In this document: piece by piece, positions 1 to 8,558 of the stretch
How positions within the stretch are numbered: position 1 is the first letter of the stretch
How the letters are laid out: every line of letters starts with the position of its first letter
Origin: CAIWHR01 sp963816925
Lineage (GTDB): Bacteria > Pseudomonadota > Gammaproteobacteria > Burkholderiales > Casimicrobiaceae
NCBI GenBank assembly: GCA_963816925.1
Contig: CAWFMY010000010.1
Coordinates: 1 to 64,000 of the forward strand
DNA: 64,000 nt
Reading direction: 5' to 3'
Translations under genes and position numbers: made by a program
The notes under the pieces: model-generated
Databases searched by the model: none
What the model was told of the DNA's origin: nothing
The model's input: the letters and a program-made list of their open reading frames with translations, nothing else

Positions 1-968
1 AACGGCCCGAGCAGACGCGGAAGAACGCGATCCGGTCGCGGTGCTTCGGGTCCATGTTCGCCTGGATCTTGAACACGAATCCCGTGAACGCCGGCTCCGC
101 CGGGCTCACGACGCGTGCGGTGCCGTCGCGCGGCTGCGGCGGCGGCGCCCAATCGATCAGCGCCTGCAGGATTTCCTGCACGCCGAAGTTGTTGATGCCG
201 GAGCCGAAGAATACCGGCGTCTGCCTTCCCGCCGTGAACGCCGCGAGATCGAACGGATGGCTCGCGTCGCGGATCAGCTCCACGTCGTGCCGCAGCGCGG
301 GCATCTCGTCCGGAAAGAGCTCGTCGAGGCGCGGGTTGTGCGAGCCCTTCGATCAGCTCCGCGTCGTCGGACACGCGCTCCTCGCCCGGCGTGAAGCGCT
401 TCAAGCGGTCGTGCCGCAGGTCGAAGACGCCGCGAAAGCGCTTGCCCATGCCGACGGGCCACGTGACCGGCGCGCAGTCGATGTTGAGCACCGCCTCGAT
501 CTCTTCCTGCAGCGCGAAGGGCTCGCGCACCTCGCGGTCCATCTTGTTCACGAACGTGATGATCGGCGTCGAACGCAGGCGGCAGACCTCGAGCAGCTTG
601 ATCGTCCGCTCCTCGACGCCCTTGGCGGCGTCGATCACCATCACCGCCGCGTCGACGGCGGTCAGCACGCGGAACGTGTCCTCGGAGAAATCCTGGTGGC
701 CCGGCGTGTCGAGCAGGTTGATCGTGTGGCCGGCATAGTCGAACTGCATGACCGACGACGTCACCGAGATGCCGCGCTGCTTTTCCACCTCCATCCAGTC
801 CGACGTCGCGTGGCGCGAGCTCTTGCGCGCCTTGACGGTCCCCGCCATCAGGATCGCGCCGCCGAAGAGCAGGAGCTTTTCCGTCAGCGTCGTCTTGCCG
901 GCGTCCGGGTGCGAGATGATCGCGAACGTGCGGCGCTGCGCGACGTCGCGAGCAAGATCGGCGCTCAA
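1..968 (-). CDS. prfC: Peptide chain release factor 3 (RF3), 3' end outside window, frameshifted
   Basis: RF3 is the GTPase that removes RF1 or RF2 from the ribosome after termination. The N-terminal GTPase domain is clear: G1 SHPDAGKT at residues 19-26, then DTPGHQDF and NKMD. The C-terminal part in the window (GINNFGVQEILQAL, FVFKIQANMDPKHRDR) is also typical. About 320 of roughly 530 codons are present. The first part reads to about position 341, where one extra base (GCAC instead of GAC in the DNPRLDE segment) moves the rest into another frame. The start is a TTG at 968-966 that overlaps the upstream reductase stop as TTGA and gives the usual RF3 N-terminus (DLARDVAQRRTFAIISHP). This is either a sequencing error or a real lesion; prfC is dispensable in many bacteria. 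Confidence 0.9.
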   Translation of the reverse strand, partial: MSADLARDVAQRRTFAIISHPDAGKTTLTEKLLLFGGAILMAGTVKARKSSRHATSDWMEVEKQRGISVTSSVMQFDYAGHTINLLDTPGHQDFSEDTFRVLTAVDAAVMVIDAAKGVEERTIKLLEVCRLRSTPIITFVNKMDREVREPFALQEEIEAVLNIDCAPVTWPVGMGKRFRGVFDLRHDRLKRFTPGEERVSDDAELIEGLAQPAPRRALSGRDARAAARRGADPRREPSVRSRGVHGGKADAGILRLRHQQLRRAGNPAGADRLGAAAAAARRHRTRREPGGAGVHGIRVQDPGEHGPEAPRPDRVLPRLLGP

Positions 969-1529
969 GCGGGCGCGCGGACGCGCTCGATGAACGCAGC
1001 GAACGACTGCATGAACTTGGTGATGAACTCGCGCGTCGAGTCGTTGATCAGCGTGCCCTTGCTCGTCGAACAGCTTGGCCGCGCCGCCGATGTAGGCCTC
1101 GGGCTGCTGCATCGCGAGGATGTCGAGGAACACGAACGACTGGCGCAGGTGCTGGTTGGCGCCGAAGCCGCCGATGACGCCGGGCGACACGCTGACCACC
1201 GCGCCCGGCTTGCCGCCCCACACGCTCTTGCCGTACGGCCGCGACCCGACGTCGATCGCATTCTTGAGGCATCCCGGCACCGAGCGGTTGTATTCGGGCG
1301 TCGCGAACAGCAGCGCATCGGCGGCGCGGACCTGCCCGCGGAACGCCTGCACCGCGGAAGGTGGATCCGCCTCGAAGTCCGGCGTGTACAGCGGCAACGC
1401 GCCGATTTCGACGAACGCGCATTCCAGCGACGGCGGCGCGACGGCGACGAGCGCCTTCGCCACCTTGCGGGTGATCGATGCCTTGCTGAGACTGCCGACG
1501 ATCACGGCGACCTTGTGCTTCCTGTCCAT
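965..1529 (-). CDS. NADPH-dependent FMN reductase (flavodoxin-like), single-base frameshift
   Basis: The translation begins MDRKHKVAVIVGSLSKAS, where the GSLSKAS loop is the FMN phosphate-binding segment of the NADPH-dependent FMN reductase/azoreductase family. It continues through LLFATPEYNRSVPG, the family signature, and ends FITKFMQSFAAFIERVRAPA. Expected length is 187 residues. The frame is broken near 1056-1058, where CAAGGGCACG has one G too many and separates FDEQ from TLINDST; removing it restores one continuous protein. It probably reduces FMN or quinones in the cytosol. The stop overlaps the prfC start, so the two are likely co-transcribed. Confidence 0.85.
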
Positions 1530-1584
1530 CAGGCTTTTCCTTTTTTCCGGGTCGGGTCGGCGCGCCCGCGGTCGCGGGGCCCGC

Positions 1585-1869
1585 TTACTGAGACTTCTTC
1601 GCGGCCTCGTTCAGCGACGGCGTGACGCGCCCGCGCGCCATGAATTCGCGCAGGTGCTGGACGTCCTGGCGTCCGAGCGTGTTGCCGCCGTGCGGCCGGT
1701 GCAGGATGCCTTCGTGGCCGTTGAGCTTCACGCGCACGCGCGTGCCCGACAGCGATTCGATCTCCGCGCCCAGATGGCGCAGCAGCGACTCGATCTCGCG
1801 CCACTGGATGTTGGTGCTGACGGGATCCTTGAAGATGTCGAGGATCAGCTTGTCGTGCTTGTGGCTCAT
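1585..1869 (-). CDS. Solitary HicA/YcfA-like small protein
   Basis: A 94-residue protein starting MSHKHDKLILDIFKDP, with the segment WREIESLLRHLGAEIE followed by a short beta strand pair and LNGHEGILHRPH. This is the pattern of the HicA-like (YcfA) double-stranded RNA-binding fold often annotated as HicA family toxin. The position that carries the catalytic histidine in classical HicA (GSHH) reads GTRVRV here. No HicB antitoxin gene lies on either side: the next gene downstream is the FMN reductase and the upstream gene is divergent. It may therefore be a non-toxic RNA-binding relative; family membership is an inference from sequence pattern. Confidence 0.6.
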   Translation of the reverse strand: MSHKHDKLILDIFKDPVSTNIQWREIESLLRHLGAEIESLSGTRVRVKLNGHEGILHRPHGGNTLGRQDVQHLREFMARGRVTPSLNEAAKKSQ

Positions 1870-2029
1870 GGCGATCCGGGTGGGGCGGGCTTCCCGAATC
1901 TTAACGTGCCGGCGCCGCCCGGGGAAGCGACCGCCGCCCGTGGATGCCCCGCGGCCGGTCAACGCCTGCCCGACGCCGGCCGTTGTTCGTCCTGTTGCGC
2001 GCGAAGCGCCGCGCCGGAGGAGCGACCCC

Positions 2030-2545
2030 ATGAGAGGCAATTGGCATGCGCGGGCCGCCGCGGTCGCCTTCGTTGCGCTGGCGGTACCCGCGCTGGCGCA
2101 GCAACCGCAAGGCATCGCGAATCCGTCGATCGACATGGCGGGCTTCCTGCATGTGTCGGCTGCCGCTGCGGCGCATCGCGAGTCCCGGCGCGTCTCGGAG
2201 GAGGAGTTCCTGCGCCTTGCGCGCACGCCGGGGACGGTGATCCTCGACGCGCGCAGCCACGAAAAATATGACGAGCTGCACATCGCGGGCGCGATCAACC
2301 TGAGCTTTCCCGACATCGCCATCGAGTCGCTGCGGCGAACGATTCCGAACCCCTCGACGCGGATCCTGATCTACTGCAACAACAACTTCCGCGGCAACGA
2401 GAGCGCCTTCGCGTCGAAGCTGCCCGCCGCGTCGCTCAACCTGTCGACCTACATCGCGCTCTATACGTACGGATACCGCAACGTGTACGAGCTCGCGCCG
2501 CAGGTCGACGTCGACACGTCGATCCTGCCGTTTCAGGGCCGGTAG
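2030..2545 (+). CDS. Periplasmic rhodanese-like domain protein
   Basis: 171 residues with a signal peptide (AAAVAFVALAVPALAQQ, cleavage after ALA) and one rhodanese domain: VILDARSHEKYDELHIAGAINL, then IYCNNNF, where the cysteine sits in the active-site loop of sulfurtransferases. The loop CNNNFRG is longer and less basic than in true thiosulfate sulfurtransferases, so the substrate is unknown. The start ATG follows GGAGCGACCCC. It is divergent from the HicA-like gene, 160 bp away, so the two may share a promoter region. Confidence 0.75.
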   Translation: MRGNWHARAAAVAFVALAVPALAQQPQGIANPSIDMAGFLHVSAAAAAHRESRRVSEEEFLRLARTPGTVILDARSHEKYDELHIAGAINLSFPDIAIESLRRTIPNPSTRILIYCNNNFRGNESAFASKLPAASLNLSTYIALYTYGYRNVYELAPQVDVDTSILPFQGR

Positions 2546-2658
2546 GCATCCACGGCCCTGACGCCCGCCGGGGCGCGCGCGCCGCGCGCGACCGGCTCAA
2601 ACGAAGCGAGCCCGGCGGACCTCTTCAAGATTCCGGCGGACGCGAAGCCGCGGCGAGG

Positions 2659-4086
2659 TCAGGAAGTAGGCGAGGCGACGTCGATCCACGCGGGCCGGCG
2701 CAGGTGCCAGGTCGTCGCTGACTGGAACGCGCAACCGAGGCGCGCAAGCACCGCATCGGCGAACGGCGCGCCGAGTATCTGCACGCCGACGGGAAGACCG
2801 CCCTCGGAGAACCCCGCCGGCAACGAGAGCGCGCATGCGCCCAGGTAATTCGCGGCGCGCGTGAAGGCGGCGAGCGGCGTCGTGGCCTCGTCGACTTCCA
2901 CAACCGGCACCGCCGTGATGGGCAGCGTCGGCGTCGCCAGCGCGTCGCGGCCGCGCATCCAGTCGGCGAATACTTTCATCGCGACCTGCCGCCGCGCGAG
3001 GACGTCGCGGTACTCGCCGGCGGTGATGGCCTTTCCGGAAATCACGCGTCGCCGCACCCACGGGTCGATGTCGAGCGATTCGTCCTCGATGTACGCCCGA
3101 TGCAGCGCCCACGCCTCCGCCGCGATGATGCGGCCGTTCTCCCGCGCGAGCTCGTCGAAGTCGAGAGGAACCTCCGCGGTCTCCACGCTCGCGCCGAGGG
3201 AGGCGAGCACGGCCAGCGCGTCGCCCGTCGCGCGGACGACATCGGGCAGGATGAACGACGGATATTGGTCGGGCGCGAGCGCGGTGATCCGCATGCCGCG
3301 CAGGTCGCGATCGCCGCCGAGCGCGGCGGCGAAATCGACCGGCGGCGCGTCGCGCGTCGCGGCGTCGCGCGGATCGGGTCCCGCCATTGCCGCGACGAGG
3401 ACCGCCGCATCCTCCGCCGAGCGCGCGAGCGGTCCGATCGAGTCGAGCGTCCCCGACAGCGGCACCGCGCCGTACAGGCTCACGAGGCCGTAGGTCGGCT
3501 TGAATCCGGTCAGGCCGCACAATGCCGCCGGGATGCGGATCGATCCGCCGGTGTCCGAGCCGATCGCCGCAGGCGCGAGTCCGGCCGCCACCGCGACCGC
3601 CGAGCCGCTCGACGATCCGCCGGCGACGCGATGGATGTCGCGGTCCCAGGGATTCCACGGCGCGCCCATCGGCTGGTTGCGTCCCCAGCCGCCGAACGCG
3701 TACTCGACCATGTGCGTCTTGCCGAGCGGAATCATCCCGGCCGCGACGAGCCGCGCGACCGCCGTTGCCGTGTGGTCGGAGATGCGCCCGCGCCAGCTCT
3801 TCGAGCCGGCGGTGGTCTGGCGCCCGGTGACGTGCAGCAGATCCTTGAGCGCGATCGGCAGGCCGTGCAGCGGACCGCGCACGCTGCCCGCGCGGCGCTC
3901 GCGGTCGAGCGCGTCGGCGTCGCGGAGCGCGTCGGCGCGCCAGACGTCGACGAAGGCGTGCAGCTTGCCGTCGCTCGCGTCGATGTTGTCGAGGCACGCG
4001 GCAACGATGTCGCGCGACGACACCTCGCGGCGCTCGAGCCGCCGCGCAAGCGCGGTCAACGTCTGCCAGGGAAGCTCATGGGTCAT
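2659..4086 (-). CDS. Amidase (amidase signature family)
   Basis: 475 residues, full length for an amidase-signature enzyme hydrolysing a carboxamide. The Ser-cisSer-Lys triad is visible: Lys81 in PIALKDLLHV, the cis-serine in GGSSSGSA (residues 156-163) and the nucleophile Ser182 in GSDTGGSIRIPAA. No GatB or GatC gene is nearby, so this is a free-standing amidase, not the tRNA amidotransferase A subunit. The ATG at 4086 gives the usual short lead before the first helix (LPWQTLTALARRLERREVSS). Substrate unknown. A second family member lies at 37076-38398. Confidence 0.88.
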   Translation of the reverse strand: MTHELPWQTLTALARRLERREVSSRDIVAACLDNIDASDGKLHAFVDVWRADALRDADALDRERRAGSVRGPLHGLPIALKDLLHVTGRQTTAGSKSWRGRISDHTATAVARLVAAGMIPLGKTHMVEYAFGGWGRNQPMGAPWNPWDRDIHRVAGGSSSGSAVAVAAGLAPAAIGSDTGGSIRIPAALCGLTGFKPTYGLVSLYGAVPLSGTLDSIGPLARSAEDAAVLVAAMAGPDPRDAATRDAPPVDFAAALGGDRDLRGMRITALAPDQYPSFILPDVVRATGDALAVLASLGASVETAEVPLDFDELARENGRIIAAEAWALHRAYIEDESLDIDPWVRRRVISGKAITAGEYRDVLARRQVAMKVFADWMRGRDALATPTLPITAVPVVEVDEATTPLAAFTRAANYLGACALSLPAGFSEGGLPVGVQILGAPFADAVLARLGCAFQSATTWHLRRPAWIDVASPTS

Positions 4087-4232
4087 GGCGCGTGGCGCAG
4101 CCGGAAAGGCGCCAACGCTACCGGCAATGCGGCCCGCTGTCGACCGCCGCCGCGCGCTTTCCCTGAGCCGCGTCAATGCCGGCGCCCGAGGGGTGGGGCA
4201 GAATACGCGCATCAATTCCCTGCGAGGACGCC

Positions 4233-5072
4233 ATGACCTTCCGCTCCATCTTCGTGCATGCCGACGACACCGGAACATGCGCCCGGCGCCTGGACTATGC
4301 CGCGCGGTTCGCCGCCCGCTACCCGGCGGAGCTGCACGGCAGCTACCTTCCGTCGCCCAGCGAGCTCACCGACTACGCCAAGGCGGTGATGGCGCAGGCG
4401 GAGATCGACAAGTACGCGAGCCAGCGAGCCGGCGAGCGGAGCGCTGCCGAAGCCGCGTTTCGGGCCGCCGCGCAGCATGCCGGCGTCACGCGTGTCGACT
4501 GGGACGTGCCGATGCGCAGCGCGATCGGCGCCGCGGTCCTGCGCGCGCGGCATTCGGACCTGGCGATCCTCGGGCAGCCTTCGCGAGACGACCCGCGCGA
4601 GATCTTTGCGAACGAGCTCGCCAACGCCGTCGTGACGCGCTGCGGCCGTCCTGTGCTGTTCGTGCCGTCGGTGGGCGACTATCCCACCATCGGCGAGCGC
4701 GTGCTGATCGCGTGGAAGGATTCGCGCGAATCGGCGCGAGCCGTCGCCGACGCGCTGCCGCTCCTCAAGAACGCGAAAAAGGTGATCGCGACCGCCGTCA
4801 CGCCCTTGGCCGACGACACCGCGAACGAGCGCTTCACCGACGCCCAGCTGAAAGCGTTCCTCGCCCGCCACGAAATCGACGCGACCGTACAGCGCATCCC
4901 GGCGGCCGATGTCGATGCCGGCGAGCTGTTGCTGTCGCAGGCGGCCGACGTCGGCGCCGACCTGATCGTGATGGGCGCCTACAGCCGGCCGCGCCTGACC
5001 GAGCTCGTGTGGGGTGGCGTCACGCGCGTGATGTTGTCGTCGATGACGGCGCCGGTGCTGATGTCGCACTGA
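4233..5072 (+). CDS. Universal stress protein, two tandem UspA domains
   Basis: 279 residues. The N-terminal half starts MTFRSIFVHADDTGTCARRLDYA; the second domain begins near GERVLIAWKDSRESARAVADALP and ends with the UspA nucleotide-loop motif GAYSRPRLTELVWGGVTR, followed by MLSSMTAPVLMSH. Two-domain Usp proteins are cytosolic, often bind ATP and are induced by stress or starvation. The start ATG is preceded by GCGAGGACGCC. It is convergent with the sialidase-like gene, with only 5 bp between the stops. Confidence 0.88.
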   Translation: MTFRSIFVHADDTGTCARRLDYAARFAARYPAELHGSYLPSPSELTDYAKAVMAQAEIDKYASQRAGERSAAEAAFRAAAQHAGVTRVDWDVPMRSAIGAAVLRARHSDLAILGQPSRDDPREIFANELANAVVTRCGRPVLFVPSVGDYPTIGERVLIAWKDSRESARAVADALPLLKNAKKVIATAVTPLADDTANERFTDAQLKAFLARHEIDATVQRIPAADVDAGELLLSQAADVGADLIVMGAYSRPRLTELVWGGVTRVMLSSMTAPVLMSH

Positions 5073-5077
5073 CAAGC

Positions 5078-6749
5078 TCAAGGCGTGCGGGCCGCGGCGC
5101 GATCGAGCCACCGCGGCGTCCATCCCGGGACGCGGCGCAGCATCGTGCGCGCGATGCTCGCGGTGAGGCGGCGCGCGAGTTCGGAAGTGGCGGCGAGCGG
5201 CGCGGCGGCAGGTGCGCGCATCGCCACGTCGGCCTCCGCGGCGCGCATTGTCGATGCGGCGGCGCCGGTGGAACTCACGAGCGAGGCGAAGATGTCGGTG
5301 GGGTTTCCCGGCTCGGCGCCGGTCGTGATCGCGTAGAACGGCACGAAACAGGTCGCCGATTGCCACGAGCGCCTGGTAGTCGCCGAGGAACAGGCCTTCG
5401 CTCACCGGCGCCTGCGCGAGATCGAACGGACCCGCCACGCGGCTCTCCCGCCACGTGACGCCGTCGCTCGAGCGGGCGATCCAGTAGTCGGTCGGCAGGG
5501 TGGCGGGACTCGCCGTATTGCTGCGGAAGTCGAAATAGGTGACGCCGATCGTGCCGTCGCCGCGCACGGTGACGGCGGGCAGGAATGCGGCGACGGAGGG
5601 GTCGCGATTGATCCGCGCGGGCGTGGACCACGTCAGGCCGCCGTCGGTCGAGCGCGAGAGCGCGATGCCGTCGCGCGCACCGCCGGAAAACCGCGCGTCC
5701 TGCCATACGGCGACAAGATCGTTGTGCGGGCCGGCCGCAATCGCGCCGAGGTTCGAGCCGTCGCGCACGATCGTGCCGGTCTCCGGATCGCGCGCACCGA
5801 CCGACTGCACGGGCGAGACGACGATGCGTCCCGACCACGTGACGCCCTTGTCGGTGGAGCGAATGACGGCGAGCGTCGCCATTGCGTTGCCGCCGCCGGC
5901 ATCGTCGAACTGCGTGAAGAACGTGACGAGCGTGCCGTCGGACAGCACGACGGTCTGGTTGTTGATGGTCTGGCTCGTCGCGCCGGGATCGTAGATCGGC
6001 TGCGCGGTTCCCCACGTCGAACCGGCGTCGGTCGTGCGGCTGAAATACGTCGGCCCGTGATCCTCCCCGAACAGACGATCCCATACCGTGTATGCGTAAC
6101 CCGCCTTTTGCGGATCGGCGGTGATCGATTGCTTGTCGTTGAAGTTGTCGGCGCCGTCGCGAATCAGCGTGACCGGGCTGCTCCAGCTGCGTCCGCCATC
6201 CAGCGAGCGGCTGACAAGGATCGCGTTCGCCGAGCCCGCCGTACCCGCCAGGCCGGAAAATGCGATGACGCTCTGATAGGCAACGCCGTCGGGGCCGATC
6301 GCGACCCACGGGTCGGAAGCGCGCTCGTAGTCTCCGCCGTTGCCGGGAGTGCCGCCGCTGCAGCGCGAAAACGCCGCCATCGATGGCGTCCACGTGCGGC
6401 CGCCATCGAACGATGACGCGGCGAGCGCGCCTTTCGCGCCGCCGTTCGACCACCGGTCCTGCTGCCAGACGCCGATCAGGTTGGCGGCATTGGCCGGGTT
6501 GACGGCGACATACGGCTCGACCTCGGCATTGGCGTACAGCAAGCCGTTGACGGCCACCCCTTCGCAGCCGGCCGCGAAGGGCGAGAAATGCGACACGCGA
6601 ATTTGCGGATCGGGTAGCGGATCGGGGGGAGGGGGTGGGACGACGGCGGGCGGCGAAGACCCGCCGCCACCGCCGCACGCGCACAAGAGGAGCGTGATGC
6701 AAAGCGCGCCCATTGCGCGCGCACGCGTCGAAACGGGGATCCTGGCCAT
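5078..6749 (-). CDS. Secreted sialidase-like (BNR/Asp-box) lipoprotein, frameshifted near C-terminus
   Basis: About 556 residues if one extra base near 5345 is removed. The N-terminus (MGALCITLLLCACGGGGGSS) is a lipoprotein signal with lipobox LLCAC, followed by a Gly/Pro-rich linker. The body carries repeated Asp-box segments typical of sialidase/exo-alpha-sialidase propellers: SFDGGRTW, SLDGGRSW, TTDAGSTWG, STDKGVTWSG and STDGGLTW. After LVAIGDLF the frame shifts to PFYAITTGAEPGNPTDIFAS and runs to the stop at 5078. The ATG at 6749 is supported by GAAGGAG 5-6 bases upstream. The fold is likely a six-bladed propeller on the cell surface; no sialidase activity can be claimed, because such proteins often lack the catalytic arginines. 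Confidence 0.75.
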
Positions 6750-6865
6750 GCCGCTCCTTCGGGCGTCGAAATGGCCCATTTTGCCAACGGACGGAGTTAG
6801 GGCAAACTCCGGGTTGGCGAACCGTCACTTTGGAAGATGCAACCGTCGTAAAACCGATACGAATC

Positions 6866-7483
6866 ATGGAACCGCTGGTACTCACCGTCGACATGGCCGG
6901 GCTGCCGCAAGCCTGGGTCGCGCTCGAAGAGGCGATCACCTACCATGCGAAGCAGCTGGTCGCCTGGTCGCTGGGCTACGAGGTCCGCGAGTTCCGGGGC
7001 GGCTGGCAGAAGAACGGGGTGCGCTCGCGCATCGCGACCAAGTCCATCCTCGCGATCAAGGGCAGCGTGCCCGGCCGGCTCGTGCACGCGCCCGGCCTCA
7101 CCAACGCGCTGCTGTTCGCGCGCGACCGGCACCTGTGCGCCTACTGCGGCGAAGGGCACATGTCGCGCGACCTCTCGCGCGACCATGTCGTGCCCGTGTC
7201 GCGGGGTGGCCGCGATTCGTGGACCAATTCGGTGACCGCGTGCAAGAAGTGCAACATCCGCAAGGCCAACCGCACGCCGGAGCAGGCGGACATGCCGCTC
7301 CTGTACGTGCCGTACGTCCCGAATCGGCACGAGCAGTTCATCCTGCGCAACCGGCGCATCCTCGCCGACCAGATGGAATACCTGCTGGCAGGCGTGCCGC
7401 GCACGAGCCGCCTGTACGCAGGGCTAGAAGCGCAACCACGAAGTAACGGGGCCGGGCTCGATCTTTCGAGCCTGGAAGTTTGA
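6866..7483 (+). CDS. HNH endonuclease family protein
   Basis: 205 residues with a C-terminal HNH nuclease module: LCAYCGEG, then DHVVPVSRGGRDSWTNSVTACKKCN. It combines the first zinc-knuckle CxxC, the DH..P metal and catalytic segment, the Asn-containing helix and the second CxxC. This arrangement matches the stand-alone HNH proteins common in proteobacteria, whose targets are mostly unknown. No phage or intron genes surround it. It is divergent from the sialidase-like lipoprotein; the ATG at 6866 is the first start in frame outside the neighbouring gene. Confidence 0.8.
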   Translation: MEPLVLTVDMAGLPQAWVALEEAITYHAKQLVAWSLGYEVREFRGGWQKNGVRSRIATKSILAIKGSVPGRLVHAPGLTNALLFARDRHLCAYCGEGHMSRDLSRDHVVPVSRGGRDSWTNSVTACKKCNIRKANRTPEQADMPLLYVPYVPNRHEQFILRNRRILADQMEYLLAGVPRTSRLYAGLEAQPRSNGAGLDLSSLEV

Positions 7484-7526
7484 GGTTGTCCCTTTTCTCC
7501 CGCATCAACTCACCGAAGGAAACGCA

Positions 7527-7847
7527 ATGGCAAAATTCCTGTTCGAAGCCAAATACAACGCCGAAGGTGCGAAGGCCATCGCGCGCGAGGGCGGCTCCGC
7601 GCGGCGGGCTGCGATCGAAAAGGCAGCCGCCAGCGTGGGCGGCCGTCTCGAGTCGTTCAATTTCGCGTTCGGGGGCACCGATGCGTTCGTGATCGTCGAG
7701 TTGCCGGACAACGTCACCGCGGCCGCCATGGCGATTGCGGTCGGCCAATCCGGCCTCGCATCGACCACGACGACCGTGCTGCTGACGCCGGAAGAAATGG
7801 ACGCAGCGGTCAAGAAGAACATCTCGTACCGTCCGCCGGGCGGCTGA
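7527..7847 (+). CDS. GYD domain-containing protein
   Basis: 106 residues starting MAKFLFEAKYNAEGAKAI, with an alpha/beta ferredoxin-like pattern and the segment AFGGTDAFVIVELPDN, in which the usual G-Y-D core reads G-T-D. GYD proteins are small cytosolic proteins of unknown function. The start is preceded by GAAGGAAACGCA, a good ribosome binding site. It follows the HNH gene by 43 bp in the same direction, so co-transcription is possible. Confidence 0.75.
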   Translation: MAKFLFEAKYNAEGAKAIAREGGSARRAAIEKAAASVGGRLESFNFAFGGTDAFVIVELPDNVTAAAMAIAVGQSGLASTTTTVLLTPEEMDAAVKKNISYRPPGG

Positions 7848-7919
7848 CCACAACAAGCACGCAATCATGGACCGGGCCCGACTTCCTGATTCGGGGAGAA
7901 ATCGAGCCCCGTCCGATTG

Positions 7920-8231
7920 TTATTTGCGCTTCGCGTGCCGCGAGTTGTGGTCAAACTTGAACCGCACGAACTTTTCGACCAGCGGGACCCGCAGGCACTC
8001 ATTCAGCGGCAGCTGAACTGTTCCCTTGGCGGTGCGATAGCCCGCAAGATCCGCTTTCATCGCCGCGATGGCGGCGGCGCCGGGGTACACGCCGATATGG
8101 TTCCTGAACGCGGCGAAGTAGATGAGATTGCCGCCGAGCGTGAATGCCGGAATCCGATAGCTGATCTTTTCCGCGGCCTCCGGCGCGACCTTGCAGATCG
8201 CGCGCCGGATCGACTGCAGGCGCTTTTGCAC
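7920..8231 (-). CDS. DUF1801 (YdhG-like) protein, N-terminus uncertain
   Basis: The visible protein is 103 residues from a GTG: QKRLQSIRRAICKVAPEAAEKISYRIPAFTLGG, then FAAFRNHIGVYPG and GTVQLPLNECLRVPLVEKFVRFK. This is the DUF1801 pattern, a small frataxin-like fold of unknown role. Homology-like sequence continues upstream in the same frame (STDYIATFPVGVQ) to about 8270 but has no start codon before a stop. An ATG one frame away (8272-8270) suggests a lost or shifted N-terminus. Convergent with the GYD gene. Confidence 0.65.
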   Translation of the reverse strand: MQKRLQSIRRAICKVAPEAAEKISYRIPAFTLGGNLIYFAAFRNHIGVYPGAAAIAAMKADLAGYRTAKGTVQLPLNECLRVPLVEKFVRFKFDHNSRHAKRK

Positions 8232-8555
8232 GCCGACGGGGAACGTTGCGATGTAATCTGTCGAAGCTGCATTCTGACCAAACAGCCAGTGTCAGCGTTG
8301 ATCTGAATTAGCGGCGATTGGATGCGGACGGAATCCCGTTCTCCTTCGACCAATGCGGCTGAATTCTCAGCCCCGAAAAAAGAGCTGCCATTAATAAAGC
8401 GTGAGATACCGGGCGGCACCCGGCCACAATCAGCCGTAGCGCGTTGCGCTCCAGTGCAGTCGTAGATTGATGTTTGTTCGCTGACGTTGGATGGCCGCCG
8501 AAGCGGCGGAGCGTAGTATGGCTGGACTTCCAATTGTCTCCGAGGTGATTCAGTG
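8232..8555. other. Intergenic region between DUF1801 and the ABC_sub_bind gene
   Basis: 324 bp without a recognisable gene. It holds the unstarted upstream extension of the DUF1801 frame, a short GCCGC-CGAA-GCGGC hairpin near 8492-8505, and, just before the next gene, a relic reading EVIQ-stop that matches the C-terminus of that gene. A TAGTAT hexamer near 8514 could be a -10 element, but no matching -35 was found. Confidence 0.4.
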
Positions 8556-8558
8556 ATG
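8542..8558 (+). repeat. 17-bp direct repeat, upstream copy
   Basis: The 17 bases GAGGTGATTCAGTGATG occur here and again at 9528-9544. At the downstream site they encode the last residues of the ABC_sub_bind protein plus its stop overlapping a new ATG. Here they encode the same EVIQ-stop in front of that gene's own start. This looks like the junction left by a tandem series of paralogues in which each stop overlaps the next start. Confidence 0.8.

Noticed and set aside
965..1529. Programmed ribosomal frameshifting in the broken genes
   Set aside because: The break positions lack a common slippery sequence and downstream structure and occur in unrelated genes.
54..1625. 523-codon open frame on the plus strand across prfC and the FMN reductase
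   Set aside because: It is antisense to two recognisable genes, its residues are Arg/Ala-rich as expected for a shadow in GC-rich DNA, and it shows no domain.
2659..4086. Naming the amidase GatA
   Set aside because: GatB and GatC are not adjacent, and the paralogue at 37 kb shares the same triad. The general amidase family is all that is supported.
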